Shown here piece after piece: positions 42,509-49,791 of a stretch of DNA of 52,960 nt; position 1 is the stretch's first letter; every line of letters starts with the position of its first letter. The position numbers were made by a program, and so were the translations under genes. Below the pieces are notes generated by a model that made no database searches, had not been told where the DNA came from, and saw nothing but the letters and a program-made list of their open reading frames with translations. The stretch is from positions 1 through 52,960 of the forward strand of contig NZ_JAGIYZ010000028.1 of assembly GCF_017813355.1 (NCBI RefSeq). The letters are read 5' to 3'. The DNA is from Roseomonas nitratireducens (GTDB lineage Bacteria > Pseudomonadota > Alphaproteobacteria > Acetobacterales > Acetobacteraceae).

Positions 42509-42931
42509 ATGCCCCAGCGCACGCTCGGCGAGATCGTCCGCGACCAGAAGCCGCTGACGCTCGGCCCGGAGGCCACCGTCGCGGAGGCGGCCGCCGCCAT
42601 GCACGCCCGGCGGGTCGGCGCGGTGCTCGTCACCGATCCCGACCTCCGCCTTCTCGGCATCTTCACCGGGCGGGACGCGGTGCGGCTGCTGGCCGAGGGG
42701 CTGGATGCGAAGGCGACGCCGGTCTCGGCCGTCATGACGCGCGATCCCACCACGCTCGGCCCGCGCGCCACCGCGATGGACGCGCTGCTGACGCTGGCCG
42801 ATTGCGGCTTCCGCCATTTGCCCATCGTCGAGGCGGGCAAGGTGAAGGGCATCGTCTCCCGCTACGATTTCCGCGCGCAGGAACATGCGCGGATGGATGA
42901 CGAGACCGGGTTCATGGAGGCGATGCGCTAG
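42509..42931 (+). CDS. CBS-domain pair protein
   Basis: This 140-residue cytoplasmic protein consists of two CBS motifs forming one Bateman module. The first (about 6-62) has KPLTLGPEATVAEAAAAMHA, then VGAVLVTDPDLRLLGIFTGRDAVRLL. The second (about 70-128) has AVMTRDPTTLGPRATAMDALL, then FRHLPIVEAGKVKGIVSRYDF. Such stand-alone modules bind adenine nucleotides or other ligands and act on partner proteins; the partner is not evident. GGAGGG 8 bases before the ATG at 42509 supports the start. It is convergent with aapM, with a 15-base gap containing a short GC-rich inverted repeat. Confidence 0.85.
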   Translation: MPQRTLGEIVRDQKPLTLGPEATVAEAAAAMHARRVGAVLVTDPDLRLLGIFTGRDAVRLLAEGLDAKATPVSAVMTRDPTTLGPRATAMDALLTLADCGFRHLPIVEAGKVKGIVSRYDFRAQEHARMDDETGFMEAMR

Positions 42932-42946
42932 CGTCCCGGCCGGGGC

Positions 42947-44023
42947 CTATCGCTGCCCCGGCCTGAACGTCGTCTCCAGCCGCTGGCTGTAGCGGCTCAT
43001 GGCAAAGCACAGCACGAAGTAGACCGCGGCGGCGAAGACATAGGCCTCGGTCGGGAAGCCGAGCCAGTTCGGGTCGCCGAGCGCGGCGCGCAGCGTGGTG
43101 AAGAAGTCGAAGACGCCGATCACGACCACCAGCGTCGTGTCCTTGAACAGGCCGATGAAGGTGTTGACCTGGGAGGGGATGGTGATGGCGAGGGCCTGCG
43201 GCAGGATCACCAGCCGCATCTTCTTCCAGTAGGACAGGCCGAGCGCGTCCGCGGCCTCGTACTGCCCGCGCGGCATGGCCTGCAGCCCGCCGCGCACGAC
43301 TTCCGCCATGTAGGCCGCGGTGAACAGCGTGTAGGCCACCAGCACGCGCGCGAGGCGGTCGAGCGTGACGCCTTCCGGCAGGAACAGCGGCAGCATGATC
43401 GCCGCCATGAACAGCAGGCTGATCAGCGGCACGCCGCGCACACATTCGATGACGGCGGTGGAGAACCAGCGCACCAGCGGCAGGTCGGACCGCCGCCCGA
43501 GCGCGAGCACGATCGCCAGCGGATAGCCGAGCGCAAGCCCGTAGACGGCGATGATGCCGGTGATGGTCAGCCCGCCCCATTGGCGGGTCGGCACCGCCGG
43601 CAGGCCGAGCACGCCGCCGGCCATCAGCAGGAGCATCGCGGGCGCCGCCACCAGCCAGGCCAGCATCAGCCAGCGGTTCCAGAAGCGCCGCTGGCACGAT
43701 GCGAGCACCATCGCGACCAGGATCGCGATCATCGTCCCCGGCCGCCAGCGTTCCTCATAGGGATAGAGGCCGAAGATCGAGAACCAGAACTTCTCCCGCA
43801 CGAAGGCCCAGCAGGCGCCCCCCGCCTCCCGGCACGCGGCAGCGTTGCCGGACCAGGTCGCGTCCAGCACCGCCCAGCGCAGCAGCGGCGGCACGAAGGC
43901 GGCGAGCAGCGCGAGGCAGGCGAGCGTGATCGCGATGTTGACCGGCCCGCTGAAGCAGGCGCGGGCAAAGGCCAGCGCGCGCGCGGCGAAGGTCGGGCCG
44001 GCCGGGGCGAGGGTCGCGCTCAT
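42947..44023 (-). CDS. aapM: general L-amino acid ABC transporter permease AapM
   Basis: This 358-residue polar amino-acid ABC permease has about eight hydrophobic segments. The permease core contains LVRWFSTAVIECVRGVPLISLLFMAA, then YMAEVVRGGLQAMPRGQYEAADALGLSYW. KMRLVILPQALAITIPSQVNTFIGLFKDTTL follows, with the EAA loop at AADALGLSYWKKMRL. The periplasmic N-terminal part with CREAGGACWAFVREKFWFSIFGLYP is typical of AapM. It forms the membrane channel with AapQ. The gene lies 4 bases after aapQ. The ATPase gene aapP, normally next, is missing; the next gene is the convergent CBS protein. Confidence 0.92.
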   Translation of the reverse strand: MSATLAPAGPTFAARALAFARACFSGPVNIAITLACLALLAAFVPPLLRWAVLDATWSGNAAACREAGGACWAFVREKFWFSIFGLYPYEERWRPGTMIAILVAMVLASCQRRFWNRWLMLAWLVAAPAMLLLMAGGVLGLPAVPTRQWGGLTITGIIAVYGLALGYPLAIVLALGRRSDLPLVRWFSTAVIECVRGVPLISLLFMAAIMLPLFLPEGVTLDRLARVLVAYTLFTAAYMAEVVRGGLQAMPRGQYEAADALGLSYWKKMRLVILPQALAITIPSQVNTFIGLFKDTTLVVVIGVFDFFTTLRAALGDPNWLGFPTEAYVFAAAVYFVLCFAMSRYSQRLETTFRPGQR

Positions 44024-44027
44024 GGCC

Positions 44028-45233
44028 TCAGCGCTCCTTCAGCGCGACAGCGCGGTTATACAGGTTCATCAGCAGCGAGGTGACGAGGCTGAGCGCGAGG
44101 TAGACCGCCATGAAGATCGAGATCACCTCGATCGCCTGGCCCGTCTGGTTGATCGAGGTGTTCGAGATCGAGACCAGGTCCGGATAGCCGATGACCACGG
44201 CCAGCGAGGAGTTCTTGGTCAGGTTCAGGAACTGGCTCGTCATCGGCGGGATGATGACGCGCAGCGCCTGCGGCAGGATGACGAGGCGCATCTTCTGCCC
44301 CGAGGTCAGGCCGAGTGCGGCGGCCGCTTCCGACTGCCCCTTGTGCACCGCCTGGATGCCCGAGCGGACGATCTCCGCCACGAAGGCCGAGGTGTAGACC
44401 ACGAGCCCGACCAGCAGGGCGAAGAATTCCGGGCTGAGGGCGAGCCCGCCCTCGAAGTTGAAGCCGGCGAGTTCCGGCCATTCGACGCGCGGCGCGCCAA
44501 ACACCGCCACCGCCAGCCCCGGCAGGCCGAGCAGCAGGGCGAGGCCGGGCAGCACCGTCGGGCGCCTTTCGCCGGTCGCGATCTGGCGCGCCCTTTCGCG
44601 CCGCAGCAGCAGCCACCAGCCGAGCGCGCCCGCGGCGAGCGCGCCGAGCATCCAGAACAGCGCCGGCTCGGCCATCAGCCCGGGGATCTTCACGCCGCGC
44701 TGGGACAGGAACACGCCCGGCAGCGGGTTCAGCGCCTGCCGGACCGATGGCATCTGCAGCATCAGCGCGTGCCAGAACACCAGCTGCAGCACGAGCGGCG
44801 TGTTGCGGATGACCTCGATGTAGCCGCCCGTCAGCGCGCGCAGCAGCGGGTTCGACGACAGCCGCGCGAGCCCAAGCGCCACGCCCAGCACCGTGCAGAT
44901 CAGGATGCCCGCCACCGCGATGCGCAGCGTGTTGAGCAGGCCCACGGTCAGCGCCCGCGCATAGGTGTCCGCGGGCGTGTAGGGGATCATGTGCTCGCCG
45001 ATCGGGATGCCGGCGGAGCGTTCGAGGAAGCCGAAGCCGAAGCTCAGGCCGCGCGCGGCCATGTTGCGCTCGGCATTGCCGACGAGCCACCAGCCGAGGC
45101 CGACGACGGCCACCAGCAGAAGCGCCTGCCAGAGGATGCCGCGGAGCGAGGTGCCCCGCGGCAGGAGGGAGGCGGCGGAATGCCCCGCCGCCCCTGCGCC
45201 GGCGGCCGGCGCGGTGCGTGCCACGCCGGCCAC
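44028..45233 (-). CDS. aapQ: general L-amino acid ABC transporter permease AapQ
   Basis: This is a 401-residue inner-membrane permease. AapQ hallmarks include the N-terminal SLRGILWQALLLVAVVGLGWWLVGNAERNMA, then FGFLERSAGIPIGE. RVALGLARL-type helices and GGYIEVIRNTPLVLQLVFWHALM follow. The C-terminal EAA region reads SEAAAALGLTSGQKMRLVILPQALRVIIPPMTSQFLNLTKNSSLAV in sections. It pairs with AapM for broad-range L-amino acid import, receiving substrate from AapJ. The order aapJ-aapQ-aapM with gaps of 10 and 4 bases shows one operon reading left. The binding protein and both permeases look intact. Confidence 0.92.
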   Translation of the reverse strand: MAGVARTAPAAGAGAAGHSAASLLPRGTSLRGILWQALLLVAVVGLGWWLVGNAERNMAARGLSFGFGFLERSAGIPIGEHMIPYTPADTYARALTVGLLNTLRIAVAGILICTVLGVALGLARLSSNPLLRALTGGYIEVIRNTPLVLQLVFWHALMLQMPSVRQALNPLPGVFLSQRGVKIPGLMAEPALFWMLGALAAGALGWWLLLRRERARQIATGERRPTVLPGLALLLGLPGLAVAVFGAPRVEWPELAGFNFEGGLALSPEFFALLVGLVVYTSAFVAEIVRSGIQAVHKGQSEAAAALGLTSGQKMRLVILPQALRVIIPPMTSQFLNLTKNSSLAVVIGYPDLVSISNTSINQTGQAIEVISIFMAVYLALSLVTSLLMNLYNRAVALKER

Positions 45234-45243
45234 CGTGCCGGCC

Positions 45244-46275
45244 TCAGCGCGCCGGCGGCGCGTAGAGCAGGCCGCCGCGCGTCCAGATGTTGTTCTGGCC
45301 GCGCTCGAGCCCGAGCGGGGTGTTGGTGCCGAGGTGCCGCTCGAAGATCTCGCCGTAGTTGCCGAAGGTGCGGATGATGGTGCGCGCGTAGTCGGGCCGC
45401 GCGGCGCCGATGCTCTCGCCCATGTTGCCCTCGACGCCCAGCAGGCGGCGGATCACCGGGTTGGTGGCGGACGCGGCGATCTGTTCGACGTTCGCCTGCG
45501 TGATGCCCATCTCCTCCGCGTCGATCAGCGCGAAGGTGGTCCAGGCGACGATGTTCGTCAGTTCCTCGTCGCCCTGGCGGATCGTGACGGCCAGCGGTTC
45601 CTTCGACAGGCGCTCGGGCAGGATCACGTGGTCGGCCGGCCGCGTCAGCAGCGTGCGCTGGGCGGCGAGCGCGGCGAAGTCGTTCGTGAAGACGTCGCAG
45701 CGGCCGCTGTCGTAGGCGCGGCGGATCTCGTCGAGGTCGGCGATGACCACCGGCGTGAAGCGCAGGTTGTTGGCGCGGAAGAAGTCCGAGATGTTCAGCT
45801 CGGTCGTGGTGCCCGGCTGCACGCAGACGGTCGCGCCGTTCAGCTGCCGCGCGCTGGTCACGTTCAGGCGGCGCGGCACCATGATGGCCTGGCCGTCATA
45901 GAAGGTGATCGCCGGGAAGTTGAAGCGGTTGACGTTCGAATCGCGCGTCAGCGTCCAGGTCGTGTTGTTCGACAGGACGTCGACCTCGCCCGAGGCCAGC
46001 GCCGGGAAGCGGCTCTGCGTCGTGACCGGCACGAACTCCACCTTGGTGGGGTCGTTGAAGATCGTGATCGCGATGGCGCGGCAGACCTCGACGTTGAAGC
46101 CCTGCCAGCGGCCCTGGCTGTCGGGCACGCCGAAGCCGGGGTTGGACGGGCCCTGGACGCCGCAGCGCAGCGTGCCGCGCTGCTTGATCTGGTCCAGGTC
46201 GCGGCCGGCCTCGGCGGCAACGGGCGCGAACGCGATCATGGCCGCCGCAGCCGCGGCGATGCCCTTCCACATCAT
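45244..46275 (-). CDS. aapJ: general L-amino acid ABC transporter substrate-binding protein AapJ
   Basis: This is a 343-residue periplasmic binding protein. It has a signal peptide (MMWKGIAAAAAAMIAFAPVAAEA) followed by the family-3 solute-binding pattern typical of AapJ. Segments include RGTLRCGVQGPSNPGFGVPD, GRWQGFNVEVCRAIAITIF, PVTTQSRFPALASGEVDVLSNN, TWTLTRDS, FYDGQAIMVPR and VCVQPGTTTELNI. RCDVFTNDFAAL and RTFGNYGEIFERHLG follow. It captures many L-amino acids and delivers them to AapQM. GAGG upstream supports the ATG at 46275, with a second ATG at 46272. The upstream region holds two TTACAA repeats that may be regulatory. Confidence 0.93.
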   Translation of the reverse strand: MMWKGIAAAAAAMIAFAPVAAEAGRDLDQIKQRGTLRCGVQGPSNPGFGVPDSQGRWQGFNVEVCRAIAITIFNDPTKVEFVPVTTQSRFPALASGEVDVLSNNTTWTLTRDSNVNRFNFPAITFYDGQAIMVPRRLNVTSARQLNGATVCVQPGTTTELNISDFFRANNLRFTPVVIADLDEIRRAYDSGRCDVFTNDFAALAAQRTLLTRPADHVILPERLSKEPLAVTIRQGDEELTNIVAWTTFALIDAEEMGITQANVEQIAASATNPVIRRLLGVEGNMGESIGAARPDYARTIIRTFGNYGEIFERHLGTNTPLGLERGQNNIWTRGGLLYAPPAR

Positions 46276-46338
46276 GTCTCTACCTCGTCTCCCAGGGGCG
46301 CCGGTTGACCCCGGCCCTGCCCGCGCTGCCATCTGCCG

Positions 46339-46358
46339 TTACAAAGATGACATTACAA
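46339..46358 (-). promoter_or_regulatory. TTGTAA direct repeat upstream of aapJ
   Basis: On the minus strand TTGTAA occurs twice, at 46358-46353 and 46344-46339, 14 bases start to start, in a locally A/T-richer stretch 64-84 bases upstream of aapJ. It could be part of the promoter or a binding site for a regulator of amino-acid uptake. There is no sigma-54 consensus. Evidence is only the repeat and its position. Confidence 0.25.
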
Positions 46359-46495
46359 GGGGGTCACGCAACGTCCATTCGATACCGGCCCCGCGCCTGC
46401 CCGCACGATGGGCAGCCCGCCCGCCGGGCGCCGACTAGTCGGGCATCCGGACCCGCCCTAGTCTCCCGGGCAACTCGCACCGGAGACCGAGAAAC

Positions 46496-47713
46496 ATGCC
46501 GGAAAGCCCGATCGACCCACGCCTCGCCGCCGAGGTCCGCCTGCCGCTCGCGGGCATCCGCGTGCTCGACCTGACGCTCGCGCGCGCTGGCCCGACCTGC
46601 GTGCGGCACCTCGCCGACTGGGGGGCGGAGGTCATCCGCATCGAGCCGCCGCGCTTCAACGACGGCCTGGGCGGCGCGCGGGAGGGCTACGACTTCCAGA
46701 ACCTGCACCGCAACAAGCGCTCCATCGCGCTCGACCTGAAGACCGAGGACGGCAAGGCCGCCTTCTTCAAGCTCGCCGCGACCGCCGACGTGCTGGTCGA
46801 GAACATGCGGGTGAAGGTCAAGCACCGGCTCGGCATCGGGCCGGACGCGGTGCGCGCGGTGAATCCGCGCCTCGTCTACGCCTCGATCTCGGGCTTCGGC
46901 CAGACCGGGCCCTATTCCGAGCGCGCCGGCGTCGACCAGATCGCCCAGGGCATGGGCGGGATGATGACGATCACGGGCGAACCGGGCCGCGGCCCGATGC
47001 GCGCGGGCATCCCCTTCGTCGACCTGACGGCGGGCAACCTGCTCGCGCTCGCGGTGATGATGGCGCTGTTCGAGCGCGAGAAGACCGGCCAGGGCCGCTG
47101 GGTCCACACCTCGCTGCTGGAAAGCATGGTCTTCATGCTCGACCTGCAGGCCGCGCGCTACCTGATGGATGGCGAGGTCCCCGGCCAGGCGGGCAACGAC
47201 CATCCCGTCAACATCCCGATGGGCGCCTTCGAGACCGCCGACAAGCCGGTCAACATCGCCGCCTCCAGCCCCAAGATGTGGGCGCAGTTCGCCGAAGCCC
47301 TCGGCCATCCGGAATGGCTCGAGGTCGAGGAATGGAAGACCGCCCGCGGGCGGTCCGACAACCGCAAGGCGGTCAACGCCGCCATCACCGCGGTGATGAA
47401 GCAGAAGCCGTCGGATTACTGGATCGACCTGCTCGAGCGCATCGGCATCCCCTGCGGGCCGATCAACAAGGTGGACGAGGTCTTCGCCGACCCGCAGGTG
47501 CAGCACCTGCGCATGGCGATGCCGATCCGCATCCCCGAGCGCGGCGACACGCACCTCGTCTCCACCGCGATCAACATGGAGGGGATCGAGAGCGAGGTGC
47601 GCATGATCCCGCCCCGCCTCGGCGAGCATTCGGCCGAGATCCTGCGCGAGACCGGCTACAGCGAGGAGGAGATCGCGCGTCTCCGCGGCCTCGGCGTGAT
47701 CAGCGAGGCATGA
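46496..47713 (+). CDS. CaiB/BaiF family (class III) CoA transferase
   Basis: This 405-residue enzyme transfers CoA between carboxylic acids. Family segments are LPLAGIRVLDLTLARAGPTC, HLADWGAEVIRIEPP, NLHRNKRSIALDLKTEDG, ADVLVENMRVKVKHRLGIG and YASISGFGQTGPYSER. The catalytic Asp176 is in PFVDLTAGN. WIDLLERIGIPCGPINKVDEVFADPQV is also characteristic. It is translationally coupled (ATGA) to a crotonase-fold gene, so the two likely act in sequence: CoA activation of an acid, then isomerisation, hydration, decarboxylation or lyase chemistry on the acyl-CoA. The substrate is unknown; formyl-, succinyl- and carnitine-type donors all occur in the family. Confidence 0.9.
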   Translation: MPESPIDPRLAAEVRLPLAGIRVLDLTLARAGPTCVRHLADWGAEVIRIEPPRFNDGLGGAREGYDFQNLHRNKRSIALDLKTEDGKAAFFKLAATADVLVENMRVKVKHRLGIGPDAVRAVNPRLVYASISGFGQTGPYSERAGVDQIAQGMGGMMTITGEPGRGPMRAGIPFVDLTAGNLLALAVMMALFEREKTGQGRWVHTSLLESMVFMLDLQAARYLMDGEVPGQAGNDHPVNIPMGAFETADKPVNIAASSPKMWAQFAEALGHPEWLEVEEWKTARGRSDNRKAVNAAITAVMKQKPSDYWIDLLERIGIPCGPINKVDEVFADPQVQHLRMAMPIRIPERGDTHLVSTAINMEGIESEVRMIPPRLGEHSAEILRETGYSEEEIARLRGLGVISEA

Positions 47714-48513
47714 GCAAGATGGAATTCGCGGAAGGCAAGATCCTCGCCGAGATCACGGACGGCGTCGGGCGCATCACCTTCAACCAGCCCGAGAAGCGCA
47801 ACGCCATGTCGGTCACGATGTGGGCGGGCATGGGGGAGGCGCTCGACATCTTCGAGAAGGACGGCTCCGTGCGCTGCGTCGTCCTGACCGGCGCGGGCGA
47901 CAAGGCCTTCGTCTCCGGCGCCGACATCAGCCAGTTCGACAAGCTGCGGTCGGATGCCGACGCGCAGAAGGAATACAGCCGGCAGACGGCGGGCGGGCGG
48001 CTGCGGCTGGCCACCTTCCCCAAGCCGGTGATCGCCGAGATCCGCGGCTTCTGCATGGGCGGGGGCCTCGGCATCGCCATGTCCTGCGACATCCGCATCG
48101 CGGCGGAAGGCAGCCAGTTCGGCATCCCGGCGGCGAAGCTCGGCATCGCCTACGGCTTCGACATGGTGCGCCACCTGGTCGACCTGGTCGGGCCCGCCCA
48201 TGCCCACATGATCCTGATGACGGGCGAGCGCTTCGACGCCAAGGAAGCCGAGCGCGTCGGCCTGATCAACAAGGTCGTGCCGGCGGAAGCGCTGGCCGGC
48301 GAGGTCGCGGCGCTGACCGCCACGCTCGCGCGCAACGCGCCACTCTCGCTCTATGCCAACAAGCGCACGGTGCAGGCGGTGCTGCAGGACCGCGCGGATC
48401 GCGACATCGCCTCGCTCAACGCCGCCATGGCCGCCTGCTTCGACAGCGAGGACTACAAGGAAGGCCGCAAGGCCTTCCTCGAAAAGCGCAAGCCGGCCTT
48501 CAAGGGCCGCTGA
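47710..48513 (+). CDS. enoyl-CoA hydratase/isomerase (crotonase) superfamily protein lacking both catalytic glutamates
   Basis: This 267-residue protein of the crotonase fold has ITFNQPEKRNAMSVTMW, the oxyanion-hole segments VVLTGAGDKAFVSGADISQF and AEIRGFCMGGGLGIAMSCDIRIA, FGIPAAKLGIAYGFD and LMTGERFDAKEAERVGLINKVV. In rat mitochondrial enoyl-CoA hydratase, Glu144 and Glu164 catalyse hydration. The aligned positions here appear to be Gly121 and Ala141, so classic hydration is unlikely. Other family chemistries such as isomerase, decarboxylase, lyase or thioesterase are possible. The gene overlaps the CoA transferase gene by 4 bases. AEIRGFC and GADIS keep acyl-CoA binding intact. Confidence 0.85.
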   Translation: MSKMEFAEGKILAEITDGVGRITFNQPEKRNAMSVTMWAGMGEALDIFEKDGSVRCVVLTGAGDKAFVSGADISQFDKLRSDADAQKEYSRQTAGGRLRLATFPKPVIAEIRGFCMGGGLGIAMSCDIRIAAEGSQFGIPAAKLGIAYGFDMVRHLVDLVGPAHAHMILMTGERFDAKEAERVGLINKVVPAEALAGEVAALTATLARNAPLSLYANKRTVQAVLQDRADRDIASLNAAMAACFDSEDYKEGRKAFLEKRKPAFKGR

Positions 48514-48686
48514 GGACCGGCGCGGGTTGGGCCTTTCGCGCCCCGCCCCGCGCCGTGCTACATGCCCCCCGCGGAGGCGGCCCGGCAGAGGCTGCCCCGC
48601 GATCGGGCGGTCAGGGGCTTCATCGGGGTTGTCATGGATCGACGGATGAGGGGCGTCCTCGCGGCGACGCGACGGGGGCGGCCGGC

Positions 48687-49337
48687 ATGAACGACATGGC
48701 GGGCCATGACGCGCCGGAGGACGTCGCGCATGCCGGCGCCCCGATCTCCCGCCTCGTCGCGGAAGTCGCGGCGCAATGCCCGGGCGAACGGATCACCCTC
48801 GGCGAAATGGCGGAAGCCTTCGGCGACCGGGCCTTCGGCCTGCTGATCCTGCTATTGTGCCTGCCCGGGCTGCTGCCCGGCATGGCGAGCGTCTTCGGCA
48901 CGCCGATGCTCATCCTCGGCGTGCAGATGGGCCTGGGCTTCCGCAAGCCGAAGCTGCCGGGCTTCATCGCGCGGCAATCGCTCAAGCGCACCGACCTGCT
49001 GCGCCTGACGCCGGGCTCCTCGACCCGCGTCTCCCGCGCCATCGCGAAGATCGAGCGCTGGGTGCGCCCGCGCCCCGGGCCCTTCACCGGGCCGCTCGCC
49101 GACAAGGCGGTGGGCTGGCTGACCGCCTATGCGGCGCTCATGCTGATCCTGCCCGGGCCGGGCACGAACGGCCCGCCCGCCTTCGGCACCATCGTCATGG
49201 CGCTCGGCGTGGTCGAGAACGACAGCAAGGTCGTGGGCCTCGGCATGCTGCTCACGCTGCTGGGCAACCTCTTCGCGACGATCGTGCTGGGCGCGCTGCT
49301 CTGGTTCGGGATCGAGGCGCTGGGCTACGTCGTCTGA
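48687..49337 (+). CDS. ExoD family membrane protein (exopolysaccharide synthesis-associated)
   Basis: This 216-residue protein has an N-terminal cytoplasmic part (about 1-45: RLVAEVAAQCPGERITLGEMAEAFGDRAFG). Hydrophobic segments follow at about 47-62, 65-82, 143-160 and 178-212. The ExoD pattern appears as LLCLPGLLPGMASVFGTPMLILGVQMGLG and LPGFIARQSLKR. ExoD was linked to exopolysaccharide production and alkaline tolerance in rhizobia; molecular function is unknown. The ATG at 48687 overlaps the stop of a possible 18-codon leader peptide (ATG 48634). It is not near the polysaccharide cluster at the left of the window. Confidence 0.83.
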   Translation: MNDMAGHDAPEDVAHAGAPISRLVAEVAAQCPGERITLGEMAEAFGDRAFGLLILLLCLPGLLPGMASVFGTPMLILGVQMGLGFRKPKLPGFIARQSLKRTDLLRLTPGSSTRVSRAIAKIERWVRPRPGPFTGPLADKAVGWLTAYAALMLILPGPGTNGPPAFGTIVMALGVVENDSKVVGLGMLLTLLGNLFATIVLGALLWFGIEALGYVV

Positions 49338-49436
49338 GTCCCGTCGCGGGACCGTCCGGCCGCCACGCGCGCCAGGCACCTGTCGTCGCAGTCCGGCGCT
49401 GGACGCGCATCGATTGTCATCCTAGCCTGACACCCA

Positions 49437-49630
49437 TGCGCCGGTGGCCCGAAAGGGCTGAAACGGGAATGCGCGACGTGGTGCCCAGCACCGCCAATCC
49501 GCGGCTGCCCCCGCAACTGTAGGCGACGAGCCCGGTCCCACACGCCATTGCGCGAGAGCGCGAGAAGGCGGGACCGGCGGAGGCGGCGAAAGCCCCCTTC
49601 CCGTCGCGAGCCAGGAGACCGGCCGGCGCA
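49437..49630 (+). ncRNA. cobalamin (adenosylcobalamin) riboswitch
   Basis: The terminal stem is TGCGCCGG (49437-49444) with CCGGCGCA (49623-49630). Between them lie cobalamin riboswitch landmarks in order: GGTGGCCC-GAAA-GGGC-TGAAACGGGAATGC (given here in parts), GCTGCCCCCGCAACTGTAGGCG near 49504-49525, and the 3' B12-box region GAGCCAGGAGACCGGCC at 49609-49624. In the 454-base stretch without a gene between exoD and btuB, the riboswitch is the main feature. Its 3' end is 161 bases before the btuB ATG, so an expression platform blocking translation or ending transcription could lie between. It should lower BtuB production when cobalamin is abundant. Confidence 0.92.
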
Positions 49631-49791
49631 GAGTTGTCTCGCGCGTGCCGGGCGGGGTGCACCGGCGCAACGGACCCAGGACCGCGCCCGAAGGGCACGG
49701 CGCCTCCGTCATGCGAGCACGACGCCAGCCCGTCGCGCGGCCGCAAGGCCTCGCGGCGAAACGCGAACGTGCAACACGGAGGGATTCCCGG

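Noticed and set aside
46339..46358. Sigma-54 (NtrC-type) promoter for the aap operon
   Set aside because: No GG-N10-GC element of the TGGCAC-N5-TTGC type is visible upstream of aapJ; only the TTGTAA repeat is seen.
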